Below, piece after piece: positions 36,219 to 45,658 of a stretch of DNA of 64,000 nucleotides (within the stretch, counting starts at the first letter, position 1; the number at the start of each line of letters is the position of its first letter). The notes under the pieces are model-generated. The model was not told where the DNA came from, searched no databases, and saw only the letters and a list, made by a program, of their open reading frames with translations. The position numbers were made by a program, and so were the translations under genes. This DNA comes from Devosia sp. (GTDB lineage: Bacteria > Pseudomonadota > Alphaproteobacteria > Rhizobiales > Devosiaceae). Location of the stretch: NCBI RefSeq assembly GCF_014860165.1, contig NZ_JACZKG010000008.1, forward strand, positions 43,012 through 107,011, written 5' to 3'.

Positions 36219-36333
36219 TTCCCTCCCACTTATGGGGAGGGTGGCCCCGCAAGGGGTCGGGTGGGGTTGCGGCCGCAGACTCGGTGCCTGTGACTCACCC
36301 CAACCCTTGATCCGCCCACAAGGGGGAGGGAGA
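36219..36333. repeat. Composite C/G-rich intergenic repeat
   Basis: Two outer arms (CTTCCCTCCCACTT near 36219 and AAGGGGGAGGGAGACG near 36320) enclose smaller hairpins: CCCTCCC..GGGGAGGG and GGCCCC-GCAA-GGGGTC at 36243-36258. It is of the same general kind as the repeat at 25124. Confidence 0.65.
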
Positions 36334-36387
36334 CGACTGGAGCCTTGCGCTCTAGACATCCCCGCCAACGCCCGGTCTTATCCGGCC

Positions 36388-37080
36388 ATGAACGACGCCT
36401 CCCGATTCCCCGACGTGATGCTGCTGGCGGCCGGCCTTGGTACGCGGCTGCGGCCGATCACCGAGACCATGCCCAAGCCGCTGGTGCCGGTGGCGGGGGT
36501 GCCGCTGATCGAGCGGATCATGGGCAATGCGCGGGCCGAGGGCGCCAAGCGTTTCGTCGCCAATGCGCATTATCGCGCCGACCAGCTGCTGGCCCATTTC
36601 GGGGGCCTGCTCAAGGTCAGCCGCGAGGACGAACTGCTGGGCACCGGCGGCGGGGTGAAGCAGGCGCTGCCGATGCTGCATTCGGACCCGATCCTGGTGA
36701 TGAATACCGATGCCTTCTGGCCTGATGGCAGCGATGCGCCGATCGGGCGGATGCTGGCCCGCTATGCCGGGGCAGATGACATCGTGCTGCTCTGCGTGCA
36801 TCCCCGCAACGCTACCGGCTTTGCCCGCAGCCACGACTTCTGCCTGTCGCCGCAGGGCGAAGTGACCCGCGACTATGGCGCGCCGGTGATCTATGGCGGC
36901 GTGGCGCTGCTGGGCAAAAATCTCTTTGCGGGCACGCCGGATGGGGCCTTCCCGCTTACCGACCTGTTCGAGGCGGCGCTGGAGCGGGAGACGCTGCGCG
37001 GCGTGGTGCTCGATGCGCCCTGGTTCCATGTCGGCGACCCCGAGGCGCTGGCGGAAGCGGAGAGACAGCTTACGCCATGA
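36388..37080 (+). CDS. murU: Sugar-1-phosphate nucleotidyltransferase, MurU-like
   Basis: Protein of 230 residues with the nucleotidyltransferase signature LLAAGLGTRLRPITETMPKPLVPVAG, the second lysine region and Asp metal ligand in ILVMNTDAFWPDG, and the product-site block VIYGGVALLGKNLF...WFHVGDPEALAEAE. The short length without a C-terminal beta-helix fits MurU (N-acetylmuramate-1-phosphate uridylyltransferase) of the recycling pathway found in Pseudomonas and many Alphaproteobacteria. Its usual partner kinase amgK is not upstream. It overlaps addB by four bases. A mannose-1-phosphate guanylyltransferase role is the alternative. Confidence 0.8.
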   Translation: MNDASRFPDVMLLAAGLGTRLRPITETMPKPLVPVAGVPLIERIMGNARAEGAKRFVANAHYRADQLLAHFGGLLKVSREDELLGTGGGVKQALPMLHSDPILVMNTDAFWPDGSDAPIGRMLARYAGADDIVLLCVHPRNATGFARSHDFCLSPQGEVTRDYGAPVIYGGVALLGKNLFAGTPDGAFPLTDLFEAALERETLRGVVLDAPWFHVGDPEALAEAERQLTP

Positions 37081-40000
37081 CGCTGTTTTCCATTGCCCCG
37101 CATGCCCGCTTTCTCGCTACCCTCGCCGACAGGGTGATGGATGGCACGCTGCTGGCGGGCTGGGACCGCACGCAGCCACTCTGGCTCAGCGATGTCACCA
37201 TCGTGGTGCCGACGCGCCGCGCCAGGCTCGCGCTGGCCGATGCCTTTGCCCGCCATAGCGACAACAGGGGCCTGCTGCCCGATATCCGCACCTTTGGTGG
37301 CGAGGTGGAGGACGAGGAACCCTTCCTGCCGCCCTTTGACGTCACCCCGCCTTTGCCGGCCGCCAGTTCGCTGGAGCGGCGGCTGGTGCTGTCGCGGCTG
37401 GTGGCAGCCTGGGCCGACACATCCGAGGGCCGCCGCGCCTTTTCGACGCCGCCCACCGCAGCCGAAATCCTTTCCATGTCGGAATCGCTGGGCGAGCTGA
37501 TCGATGACCTCTTAACCGAGGAACGAACGGCAGCCGATATCCGCGCCATCGTTTCGGACCTGGGTGGCGAGCTGGGTGCCTATTGGCAGCAGACGCTGAC
37601 TTTCCTCAATATCGCGCTGGACTATTGGCCAGCGCATCTGGCCAGCGTAGGCCGCGCCGACAGCGCGGGTTTGCGCGGCCTGCGGCTCGACCGGCAGGCG
37701 CAGTCGCTGCCATGGCTGTTCGGGGAACGCCCCGTCATCGCTGCCGGGTCCACCGGATCGATCCCCGCCACCGCCCGCCTGCTCAAGGCCATCAACGCAC
37801 TTCCGCGTGGGGCGGTGGTCCTGCCGGGGCTCGATACCACCATGAATGCGGACGACCAGGCAGCATTGCTCGCCAACGAGCATAACCCGCATGGGCATCC
37901 GCAATACCAGCTGGTCCGCCTGCTGGCTGAACTGGGCAGCCCGGCCAGCGCGGTCGAGGACCTGGCCCCCGGCACCGACCCGCGCACCGTCCTGGTCAAC
38001 CGCGCCATGGCGCTGGCCAAGGACACGACCCGTTGGCCAGCCCAGAAGGCCCATGCCATGCCAATGGAGGACGCCCAGGCGACAGTGGGCGTATCCATCA
38101 TTGCCGCCCGCAACGAGGACGAGGAGGCGCGCGCCGTTGCCCTGGCCGCGCGCGAGACCCTGGCGGCGGGGCACACCGTCGGCATCGTCACGCCCGACCG
38201 CAACCTGGCGCGCCGCATCGCCGCGGAACTGAGGCGCTTCGACATCGAGGTTGATGACGCCGCCGGCGCGCCGCTGTTCCAGTCGGCCGCAGGGCGGCTG
38301 CTGCGCCAGATTCTGGCGGTGGCCGAAAGCGGCTGCGGCGCAGTGGACCTGATCGCCCTGCTGCGCAATCGTGCCGCACTTTTCGGCCAGCAACGCCACG
38401 AGATTTCGCGGCTGGCCGACAATATCGAACTGGGCCTGCTGCGAGGGCAGCGTCCGGCGCCGGGCCTGCCGGGTCTGCGCACCCTGCTCGAAGCCAACAT
38501 CGGCAAGATCACCAAGTACCCGGCCAAGCGCCTGGGCGATCGCCACCGCGACCCGATCGAGGCGCTGTTCGCCCGGATCGAGACGGCGCTTGCGCCGGTG
38601 CATGCGCTATTGGCGCTGCCCAAGATCTCGGCCAGCGTGCTGGTCCAGGCCCTGTGCCAGAGTTTCGATCTGGTCACCGAGGGGGCCGATATTCCCGGCC
38701 GCGCCGAATTGGCAGCCTGGGCGGAGCAAATGGCGGGGCAGGTCGATCATGGCCATCCGTTCGAGCCACGCGGGCTCGACCGCGTGCTGCAGGCGCTGAT
38801 GCTGGGCGTCCAGGTGCGTACCCGCGAGGAGCGACGGCAGGATATCGCCATCTGGGGCCAACTTGAGGCCCGCCTGCAGAATCCGGACCTGCTGATCATG
38901 GCCGCCCTCAACGAGGACAAGTGGCCGCAGACCGCCGATCCGGGCCCCTGGCTCAGCCGCGGCATGCGGCTGGCGGCGGGGCTGGAGCCGCCCGAACGCC
39001 GGCAGGGCCAGGCCGCGCATGATTTTGTCCAGGGCATGGGCAACGGGCGCGTCATCATCGCCTATGCCAACCGGGTGGGCACCAGCCCGTCGCTGCCGTC
39101 GCGACTGCTGCAGCGGCTCGAGGCTTTTGCCGGCGCCGCACTGGCAGGCGACTGGCGGCGGCGCGGCGAGCATTGGCTGGAGCAGGCGCGGCGCCTCGAT
39201 GCCGTGGACAGGGTGATGAGCGCGCCGCGACCAGCCCCCAACCCGCCCGCCGAGGTCCGTCCGCGCCAGCTCTCGGTCACCCAGATCGAGACCTTGATGC
39301 GCTCGCCTTACGATATCTATGCCAAGCGCGTGCTGAAGCTGAACCCGCTGGACGGACTGGGCATTTCGGCCGATGCCCGCGACCGCGGCAACGCGGTGCA
39401 CGACATATTCTCTGACTTTGTTCTCGGCGGCCATGACGTCACCGACCCAGCCGCCTTCGACATCCTCACCGCCGTTGCCCGCGATAAATTCGCCGGCTTC
39501 GACGCCATCGCCGAGCGCCGCGACATCTGGGTCCGGCGCTTCGCCGTGGCGGCGCGGCAGTTCCTTGCCTTCGAGCGCGAGCGCGACGGGCGGGTCAAGC
39601 GTCGCCATGCCGAAATCGATGGCCGATGGGACTTGCCGGTTGGATTCACCCTGACGGGCAGGGCCGACCGGGTCGACGAGCTGACCGATGGCAAGCTCGA
39701 GATCATCGACTTCAAGACCGGCTCGGTTCCCACCTCCGGCGCCATGACGAAGTTCGAAGCGCCGCAAATGCTGCTCGAGGTGGCCATGGCCAAGGGGGGC
39801 GGGCTTGCGCCGGTGCCGCCGCTCGACACATCCGCCCTGCGCTACATCAAGATCGGGCTCGGACCCGATGCCTTCATCGACAAGGGGTTCGCGCTGGCCG
39901 AAGGCCATACGATCATGACCGCCGCCGACGAGATCGTGCGGCGCATGCAGCGCCATGTCGACCTGTTCCTGCTTAACCAAACGCCAATGGTACCCCGCAT

Positions 40001-40106
40001 CCTGCCGGTCAAGCAGCAGCGCTTCCCCGGCGCCTATGACCATCTCATGCGCATGGCCGAATGGACCGCGGTCGAGGACGACGAGGAGATCATCCAATGG
40101 TGGTGA
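37077..40106 (+). CDS. addB: Double-strand break repair protein AddB
   Basis: Subunit of the AddAB helicase-nuclease that resects double-strand breaks for RecA. The 1009-residue protein has an N-terminal inactivated helicase-like region. The C-terminal RecB-type nuclease domain contains LSVTQIETLMRSPYDIYAKRVL, GNAVHDIFSDF and the catalytic LEIIDFKTGSVPT. No iron-sulfur cysteine set is evident, as usual for the alphaproteobacterial form. It overlaps addA by ten bases. Confidence 0.93.
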   Translation: MTLFSIAPHARFLATLADRVMDGTLLAGWDRTQPLWLSDVTIVVPTRRARLALADAFARHSDNRGLLPDIRTFGGEVEDEEPFLPPFDVTPPLPAASSLERRLVLSRLVAAWADTSEGRRAFSTPPTAAEILSMSESLGELIDDLLTEERTAADIRAIVSDLGGELGAYWQQTLTFLNIALDYWPAHLASVGRADSAGLRGLRLDRQAQSLPWLFGERPVIAAGSTGSIPATARLLKAINALPRGAVVLPGLDTTMNADDQAALLANEHNPHGHPQYQLVRLLAELGSPASAVEDLAPGTDPRTVLVNRAMALAKDTTRWPAQKAHAMPMEDAQATVGVSIIAARNEDEEARAVALAARETLAAGHTVGIVTPDRNLARRIAAELRRFDIEVDDAAGAPLFQSAAGRLLRQILAVAESGCGAVDLIALLRNRAALFGQQRHEISRLADNIELGLLRGQRPAPGLPGLRTLLEANIGKITKYPAKRLGDRHRDPIEALFARIETALAPVHALLALPKISASVLVQALCQSFDLVTEGADIPGRAELAAWAEQMAGQVDHGHPFEPRGLDRVLQALMLGVQVRTREERRQDIAIWGQLEARLQNPDLLIMAALNEDKWPQTADPGPWLSRGMRLAAGLEPPERRQGQAAHDFVQGMGNGRVIIAYANRVGTSPSLPSRLLQRLEAFAGAALAGDWRRRGEHWLEQARRLDAVDRVMSAPRPAPNPPAEVRPRQLSVTQIETLMRSPYDIYAKRVLKLNPLDGLGISADARDRGNAVHDIFSDFVLGGHDVTDPAAFDILTAVARDKFAGFDAIAERRDIWVRRFAVAARQFLAFERERDGRVKRRHAEIDGRWDLPVGFTLTGRADRVDELTDGKLEIIDFKTGSVPTSGAMTKFEAPQMLLEVAMAKGGGLAPVPPLDTSALRYIKIGLGPDAFIDKGFALAEGHTIMTAADEIVRRMQRHVDLFLLNQTPMVPRILPVKQQRFPGAYDHLMRMAEWTAVEDDEEIIQWW

Positions 40107-43100
40107 GCGAGCGCGGCCCCATGTCGGTGCCACCGGAGACGCGCCGCCACCAGGCGCTGGCCTCCCACCCCCACTGGTCCATCTGGGTGGAGGCCAATGC
40201 CGGCTCCGGCAAGACCTATGTGCTGACGCGCCGCGTGCTCCGCCTGCTGCTGAGCGGGGTCAGGCCGCAGGCTATCCTGTGCCTCACCTATACCAAGGCC
40301 GCCGCAGCCGAAATGCGCAGCCGCGTCGCCGCCAGGCTGGCCGAATGGGCCACGATAGACGAAGCAGCCCTCGTCAAGGAGTTGCGCGACATCGAGGGCA
40401 AGGACTTCGTGCCGGAAATGGTCACGCGGGCGCGCACCCTGTTTGCCCGGGCCCTCGAGACGCCGGGCGGCCTCAAAATTCTTACCATCCACGCCTTCTG
40501 CGAAAGCGTGCTGCACCGCTTCCCCATCGAGGCCGGCGTGCCGTTTGATTTTGCCGTGATCGAGGATGAAGAGCGCAAGCAGATGATCCTGGCAGCGCGC
40601 GAGGCGGTGCTGGCCGATGGCCTGCGCGGCGCCGGTCCTGCCGATGCGGTCGAGACCCTGTTCAACCTGCTGAGCGATTTCCAGATCTCCCAGGCGATCG
40701 AACTGGCGCTGATGGATGGCCGCAAGCTGCGCGCGGTGCTGGCCGACCCGGCCGCAGCCAAGGCCAACCTGCGTCAACTGGCCGATGTCGCCTTTCCGCG
40801 CCCCGGTGCAGAGATCGAAGCCGAGATTGTCGGTGGCCGCTTGCTGGACGGGGCAGATTTCCGCCGCCTGCTCTCGATTGCAAACGTCGCCCTGCTCAAG
40901 GACATGACCGGCGTCGATCCCGACCATCCGCATACGGAGGGCTGGAAGGGCATCTTCCTTACCAAGGACGATGAGCTGCAGAAAAACTTCCCCGCCAAGG
41001 CGGTCTGGGCGGCCGATCCGGTGCTGGCCCAACTGGCGGCCGATGAGGCCGGGCGCCTGGCGACACTGCTCACCGAATTGCGGAGCGCCCGGCTTATCGA
41101 GCGCAGCGAAGCCCTGCTCGACGCCGTTGCTGCCATTGCCCGTCGCTACGAAGCGCGCAAGCGGGCCCGATCACTCATGGATTTCGACGACCTGGTCGAG
41201 CGGCTGGGCAACCTGTTTGCCGATCGGGAAGTCGGCGCCTGGGTCCAGTACAAGCTCGATACCGCCATCGACCACGTGCTGGTCGACGAGAGCCAGGATA
41301 CCAATCCCGAGCAGTGGCGGGTGGTTCGCGCCATTGCCGAGGAGTTCTTCGCGGGCGCGGCCGGTGACGGCCGGCGCCGCTCGCTGTTCGCTGTGGGCGA
41401 CCAGAAGCAGTCGATCTATTCATTCCAGGGCGCCGAACCGACGTTGTTCGCCGAAACCGGCGCCGATTTCAGCGTCCGGGCTAGGCAGAGCGCCATACCG
41501 TTCGAAAAGCTGCCGCTGCATACCAGCTTCCGCACGCTGCCCGAGATTCTCAAGGCCGTCGATCTGGTGAGCGACCAGGGCGATATCCAGGCGGCACTGC
41601 TATCGATGGAAAAGGTGCATCACGATACCGCCCGCCAGGCCACCGGCGGGTCGGTGACGCTCTGGCCGCCCATCCAGCAAATAGCCAGTGCGAGTGACGA
41701 AGCTGATTGGCCGATCCAGGCCCAGGGCGGCGAGCGCACGGCGCCCCGGCAGGTCGCCGAGCGCATAGCCGGCGAAATTGCCGGCTGGATTGCGCGCAAG
41801 CGGCCGCTGGCCAATCGCGGCGTGCCGGTCAGGCCGCAGGACGTGCTGATCCTGGTGCAGTCGCGCGGCGCGCTGTTCCAGGAAATCATCCGGGCGCTGC
41901 GCAAGCACAACCTGCCGACACCCGGGGCCGACCGGCTTGAGGTCAGCACCCATATTGCCGTGCTCGACCTGCTGGCGCTGTGCGACGTGCTGCTCAATCC
42001 CGCAGACGACCTGCAGCTTGCCGCATTGCTGCGCTCCCCCCTGTTCGACGTCACCGAGGATGACCTCTATGCGCTGGCGCAGCCGCGCGACGAGCACACA
42101 ACGCTGTGGCGGTCCCTGCAGGTCTGCACCGTGCCGACCTGCCTGGCGGCCTACCGGCAGCTCGCGCGCTGGCGCAGCGAGCTCGATTTCGAGCGGCCGT
42201 TCGAATTTCTCACCGAGGTCCTCTATGCCGGTGGGGGTCTGCGCCGCTTCCATGCCCGGCTGGGCGACGAAGTCGACGAGGTGTTTGCCGAGTTGCTGGA
42301 CCTGGCGCTCAAGCATGAGCAGGGGCCGCAGCCCTCGCTGCAGGGCTTTGTTGCCGAACTGCGGCAAACCGAAATTTCCATCAAGCGCAATCTCGACGAA
42401 ACCAGCGGCGGCGTGCGCGTCATGACCGTGCATGGGGCAAAAGGGCTCGAGGCGCCCGTTGTCATCCTGGCCGACGCCGCCAGCAAGCCGCAGGGCAACC
42501 AGGTCAACCGGCCGGTCTATGTGCTCGACAGGGCGCCCGGACCGCTGCTCATGCATGCATCGGGCAGCCGGCAGCACGCCGAGGGCAGCAAGGCGGCGCG
42601 CGACGCGATCGAGGCCAATCTCGGCAAGGAATACTGGCGCAAGCTCTATGTCGCCATGACCCGGGCAGAAGACGAACTTTACGTCACGGGCGCGCTGACC
42701 CCCGGCTCGAAGGTGGATCGCCAGCTGGAGAACACCTGGTATCAGGCCATCGACCGCGCCCTGCGGGACGCGAGCGAAAGCCAGCTGGACGCGGAAGGCC
42801 GCGAGCTTGCCCTGGTCTATCCGCGCGAGCGGGTGCCGCCGCAGCCGGTCAAAAGCCTTGGCCCCCCGGTGCGGCCGGCCGATCCGCCCATCCGTCCCGC
42901 TGCGGTGCCGCCGCCTCCGGCCATTCCGATCGTGACGCCATCGTCGGCCCGCGCCCATGTGGCGCCGGCGCTGGCGCTCGACAGCCTGGCCGAACAGGTG
43001 CGCGACGCCGATGCGGCGCGCAAGGAAGGCATCGCGCTCCACGCTTTGCTGCAGCATCTGGGCCGGGTTGCGCCCGCCCTTTGGCCCGAGGTCGTGCCCA

Positions 43101-43531
43101 AGGCGCTGCTGGTGCTGTTGCCCGATGCGCCAGCCAGCCATGCCGCGCTCGGCGCCAAGGCCATCTCCATCCTGACCCGTCCCGAGCTGGCGGCCCTGTT
43201 CGGGCCCGGCAGCCGCGCCGAAGTGCCGTTCCTGGTCGATGCCGTCAGGGATGGCGAAGATATCCGTCTCGCGGGCCGGATCGATCGCCTTGTCATTGAC
43301 GAGTCGGGGGTAATGGTGGTCGACTACAAGTCCGACGCATCGGTGCCCGGGGGGCCGGGCGATGTGCCGGGGAACTATCTTACCCAGCTCGGATTATATG
43401 CGTTGGTTGCAGGTCAGCTTTTCCCCGGACGAACCGTGCGAGCGGGAATATTGTGGACACGACTGGAATCATTGATGTTTCTGCCCTCGGACAAGCTGGC
43501 GGCAGGGGCAAGGGGCTTCACCATGCGGTGA
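40097..43531 (+). CDS. addA: Double-strand break repair helicase AddA
   Basis: UvrD-type helicase and nuclease of 1144 residues. Walker A is WVEANAGSGKTYVLTRRV, motif Ia is CLTYTKAAAAEM, motif II is VLVDESQDTNPEQW, motif III is FAVGDQKQSIYSFQGA, and later motifs include VMTVHGAKGLEAPVVIL and YVAMTRAEDELYV. The C-terminal PD-(D/E)xK nuclease has the catalytic pair in VMVVDYKSDASV. The ATG start lies within the addB end, which implies coupling. trxA follows 80 bases later. Confidence 0.95.
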   Translation: MVVSERGPMSVPPETRRHQALASHPHWSIWVEANAGSGKTYVLTRRVLRLLLSGVRPQAILCLTYTKAAAAEMRSRVAARLAEWATIDEAALVKELRDIEGKDFVPEMVTRARTLFARALETPGGLKILTIHAFCESVLHRFPIEAGVPFDFAVIEDEERKQMILAAREAVLADGLRGAGPADAVETLFNLLSDFQISQAIELALMDGRKLRAVLADPAAAKANLRQLADVAFPRPGAEIEAEIVGGRLLDGADFRRLLSIANVALLKDMTGVDPDHPHTEGWKGIFLTKDDELQKNFPAKAVWAADPVLAQLAADEAGRLATLLTELRSARLIERSEALLDAVAAIARRYEARKRARSLMDFDDLVERLGNLFADREVGAWVQYKLDTAIDHVLVDESQDTNPEQWRVVRAIAEEFFAGAAGDGRRRSLFAVGDQKQSIYSFQGAEPTLFAETGADFSVRARQSAIPFEKLPLHTSFRTLPEILKAVDLVSDQGDIQAALLSMEKVHHDTARQATGGSVTLWPPIQQIASASDEADWPIQAQGGERTAPRQVAERIAGEIAGWIARKRPLANRGVPVRPQDVLILVQSRGALFQEIIRALRKHNLPTPGADRLEVSTHIAVLDLLALCDVLLNPADDLQLAALLRSPLFDVTEDDLYALAQPRDEHTTLWRSLQVCTVPTCLAAYRQLARWRSELDFERPFEFLTEVLYAGGGLRRFHARLGDEVDEVFAELLDLALKHEQGPQPSLQGFVAELRQTEISIKRNLDETSGGVRVMTVHGAKGLEAPVVILADAASKPQGNQVNRPVYVLDRAPGPLLMHASGSRQHAEGSKAARDAIEANLGKEYWRKLYVAMTRAEDELYVTGALTPGSKVDRQLENTWYQAIDRALRDASESQLDAEGRELALVYPRERVPPQPVKSLGPPVRPADPPIRPAAVPPPPAIPIVTPSSARAHVAPALALDSLAEQVRDADAARKEGIALHALLQHLGRVAPALWPEVVPKALLVLLPDAPASHAALGAKAISILTRPELAALFGPGSRAEVPFLVDAVRDGEDIRLAGRIDRLVIDESGVMVVDYKSDASVPGGPGDVPGNYLTQLGLYALVAGQLFPGRTVRAGILWTRLESLMFLPSDKLAAGARGFTMR

Positions 43532-43611
43532 GTGGACTTGCCCCTAGGCTGGACTCTCCCCAGCTTTAGGCGCACAGAGACCGCCGCTTTAACCCAGAAG
43601 GCAAATAACCC

Positions 43612-43935
43612 ATGACTACTCACGTTTCCGACGCCAATTTTGGCGAGGAAGTCCTTAACTCCAAAGAGCCCGTCCTCGTGGATTTCTGGGCAGAGTGGTG
43701 CGGGCCATGCCGCGCGATCGCACCACTGCTCGATGAGCTTTCGACTGAACTGGCCGGCAGGGTCAAGATCGTCAAGCTCAATGTCGACGACAATCCGGGC
43801 ACGGCCAGCAAGTATGGCGTGCGCTCGATTCCGACGATGATCCTGTTCAAGGGCGGCGAAGCCGCTGACATGAAGATCGGTGCCGGCACTCCCAAGGCGG
43901 GCCTCACCAAGTGGCTCGAAGGCCACGCCGCCTGA
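43612..43935 (+). CDS. trxA: Thioredoxin, CGPC active site
   Basis: Thioredoxin of 107 residues with active site [19 protein letters not shown], the cis-proline in SIPTMILF and the usual KWLEGH C-terminus. It is a general disulfide reductant in the cytoplasm. The location after addA is conserved in Hyphomicrobiales. It is followed by its own terminator. A second, 58% identical thioredoxin gene begins 315 bases downstream. Confidence 0.97.
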   Translation: MTTHVSDANFGEEVLNSKEPVLVDFWAEWCGPCRAIAPLLDELSTELAGRVKIVKLNVDDNPGTASKYGVRSIPTMILFKGGEAADMKIGAGTPKAGLTKWLEGHAA

Positions 43936-43958
43936 GATCGGGCGACGAATTTATGAAG

Positions 43959-43989
43959 ACACCGCTGGAGCGATCCGGCGGTGTTTTTG
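43959..43989 (+). terminator. Rho-independent terminator of trxA
   Basis: Ten-base stem ACACCGCTGG / CCGGCGGTGT (one G-T pair) with a six-base loop and TTTTT after it, 23 bases past the trxA stop. Confidence 0.9.
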
Positions 43990-44032
43990 TTTGTGGGCTT
44001 CCGCGCCTGCCAGCGCTCGATAGCTCCACTTC

Positions 44033-44112
44033 GTCATCACCCGGCTTGTCCGGGTGATCCATGCTCCGGCATAGGCGGAGGGATGGATTGCCCGGACAAG
44101 CCGGGCAATGAC
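44033..44112. repeat. Intergenic inverted repeat between the two thioredoxin genes
   Basis: Arms of 30 bases at 44033-44062 and 44083-44112. They pair at 26 of 30 positions, and the four differences are compensated inside each arm, which is itself a hairpin around CCGGCTTGTCCGG / CCGGACAAGCCGG. This core is a well-known rhizobial intergenic palindrome. Confidence 0.85.
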
Positions 44113-44140
44113 GGTGGAGTAGGAGCTTCGATCAAAAGCA

Positions 44141-44177
44141 GTGGGTGGAGAAGGACATTCTCTCTTCATCCACCCAC
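44141..44177. repeat. Nine-base inverted repeat upstream of second trx gene
   Basis: GTGGGTGGA at 44141-44149 pairs perfectly with TCCACCCAC at 44169-44177; a smaller GAGAA/TTCTC pair lies inside. It lies 74 bases before the second thioredoxin start and could be an operator or leader hairpin. Confidence 0.5.
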
Positions 44178-44250
44178 CACATATTGTATGCCTTCCCAAG
44201 ATGGCCGACTCTCTCTAGCCTTCATCGTCCACTGCCGATGGAGATGAGTG

Positions 44251-44574
44251 ATGGCCCTGCATGTGACTGACGCCAATTTCGCAACCGAAGTGCTGGCGTC
44301 GGACCGCCCGGTGCTGGTGGATTTCTGGGCCGAATGGTGCCCGCCCTGCAAGGCCATGGAGCCCGCTATCGACGAGCTGGCCGAGACGCTCGCCGACAGC
44401 GTCAAGATCGTCAAGCTCGACGTCGATTCCAATCCGGGCATCACCGTGCAGTACAATGTGCGGGCGATGCCGACGCTGATGGTGTTCAGGAATGGCGAGC
44501 CGGTCGATCTCAAGGTGGGCGCTGGCCAGTCGCGCGTGCAGCTCATCAAGTGGCTGGAGACGCACACAGCCTGA
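44251..44574 (+). CDS. Thioredoxin-like protein, CPPC active site
   Basis: Protein of 107 residues, 58% identical by eye count to the preceding TrxA and the same length. The active site is FWAEWCPPCKAMEPAIDEL, so CPPC replaces CGPC, and the cis-proline region is AMPTLMVF. A Pro-Pro spacer changes the redox potential relative to CGPC in studied thioredoxins, so a specialised partner is likely. The ATG follows GGAG by seven bases; a GTG one codon earlier is less likely. It has its own 5' region with repeats, so it is not simply cotranscribed with trxA. Confidence 0.92.
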   Translation: MALHVTDANFATEVLASDRPVLVDFWAEWCPPCKAMEPAIDELAETLADSVKIVKLDVDSNPGITVQYNVRAMPTLMVFRNGEPVDLKVGAGQSRVQLIKWLETHTA

Positions 44575-44580
44575 GCGCGT

Positions 44581-44608
44581 GAAAAAGGCGGGGATTGCTC
44601 CCCGCCTT
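44581..44608 (-). terminator. Terminator of the mini membrane-protein operon
   Basis: Perfect ten-base stem AAGGCGGGGA / TCCCCGCCTT with a four-base loop. Read on the minus strand it starts eight bases after the small-protein stop and runs into TTTTT. It may also stop the convergent second thioredoxin transcript. Confidence 0.85.
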
Positions 44609-44616
44609 GGCTCTTC

Positions 44617-44694
44617 CTAGCGCAGGAAGAGAACGATGATGATGATCAGCCAGATCGGCACGCCGAGAAGCCAAAGTCCAAGACCGCGTAGCAT
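44617..44694 (-). CDS. Mini membrane protein, 25 aa
   Basis: Peptide MLRGLGLWLLGVPIWLIIII followed by VLFLR, essentially one membrane helix with basic ends. Evidence that it is real: AAGGAAA sits eight bases before the ATG, it follows the 298-residue membrane gene by 21 bases on the same strand, and a terminator follows at once. Similar very short hydrophobic proteins are annotated in other Hyphomicrobiales. The function is unknown; regulating or stabilising a membrane complex is a guess. Confidence 0.72.
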   Translation of the reverse strand: MLRGLGLWLLGVPIWLIIIIVLFLR

Positions 44695-44715
44695 GGTTGT
44701 TTCCTTTCTGACGAT

Positions 44716-45612
44716 TTAGAAGCGCTTGAAAACGCCGGCGAAGACCGTGTTTTCGTCGCGATGGTTGCCGCCCTTCTGGGCCGCCCAATAGGCGCCGATG
44801 GCCGAGACCAGCAGCGATGCGGCGAGCAGGAAGGCGCCGATAATGGCGGTGTTGCGGGCAATACGGGCCGCTTCGAGGGCTTCCTGGCGGGCAGCTTCCA
44901 CATTGGCGATAGTCTGATCGACGCGGGCCTGGGCCTCTTCCGGAGTCAGGCCGGTATTGGCGGCGACGACACTGGCGAGGTAGGTGCGGTCTTCCTCGGC
45001 CACGGTGCCATCACCCAGAGCTGCCTGGGCAAAGATGCGGCCGGCTTCGCCACGCGCCACTTCGCTGTCCGCAGCCGGCTGGGCCGAGCGGAACATGGTG
45101 TCGACGAAGTAGGCGTTGGGATCAACCGCATCGGCGGCGCCTTCGGCAACGTTGGATGCAGCGGTCGTGGCCGTTGCTGCGGCAGAGCCGACTGCATTGG
45201 CTGCGGCACCGATACCGCCGACGGCGATCATGGTGCCCAGGATTGCCGCACCGGCCCAGACCAGCAGGCCATGGGCACCGTCGCGCAGATCGCTTTCGTC
45301 TTCATTGGCGTCAAAATAGCGGCGACGCAGACGGCCGGTGAGATAGCCACCGGCCATGAAGCTCGAAATCTGCACCCAGAGAAACCAGGTCGCGGCCGCA
45401 ATACCGACGAAGATGGGATTGGGACCATCGCCATAACCGAAATCGAGGAAGTTGAGGCCGACAGCCGAGCCGAAGCTGATCAGCACAAGGCTGATGGCCG
45501 AAGCCAGAATAATCCCAGCAATAATCGCGGGCCAATCGACATAGGATGACTGATCCCTGTTACCGGCGACTGAATTGGTGACGACAACGCCCGCGGGCGC
45601 ATCAATGGTCAT
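44716..45612 (-). CDS. Hypothetical multi-pass membrane protein, 298 aa
   Basis: Protein starting MTIDAPAGVVVTNSV. Membrane segments are IIAGIILASAISLVLISFGSAVGL, FVGIAAATWFLWVQISSFMAGGYLTG, LLVWAGAAILGTMIAVGGIGAAANAV and, near the end, NTAIIGAFLLAASLLVSAIGAYW. A soluble Ala/Glu-rich stretch of about 110 residues lies between segments three and four, with a repeated Ala/Thr-rich part. The family is not recognised beyond similar hypothetical proteins of rhizobia. The ATG follows AGGAG by eight bases. It is the middle gene of a three-gene operon with two mini-proteins. Confidence 0.8.
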   Translation of the reverse strand: MTIDAPAGVVVTNSVAGNRDQSSYVDWPAIIAGIILASAISLVLISFGSAVGLNFLDFGYGDGPNPIFVGIAAATWFLWVQISSFMAGGYLTGRLRRRYFDANEDESDLRDGAHGLLVWAGAAILGTMIAVGGIGAAANAVGSAAATATTAASNVAEGAADAVDPNAYFVDTMFRSAQPAADSEVARGEAGRIFAQAALGDGTVAEEDRTYLASVVAANTGLTPEEAQARVDQTIANVEAARQEALEAARIARNTAIIGAFLLAASLLVSAIGAYWAAQKGGNHRDENTVFAGVFKRF

Positions 45613-45658
45613 GGGAGTCTCTCCTGATTTTGTTGTTGTTGATCTTGCCAGGATAGGG

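Noticed and set aside
39955..40548. 197-codon plus-strand frame across the addB-addA junction
   Set aside because: Pro/Arg/Ser-rich shadow; both AddB and AddA motifs continue uninterrupted in their own frames.
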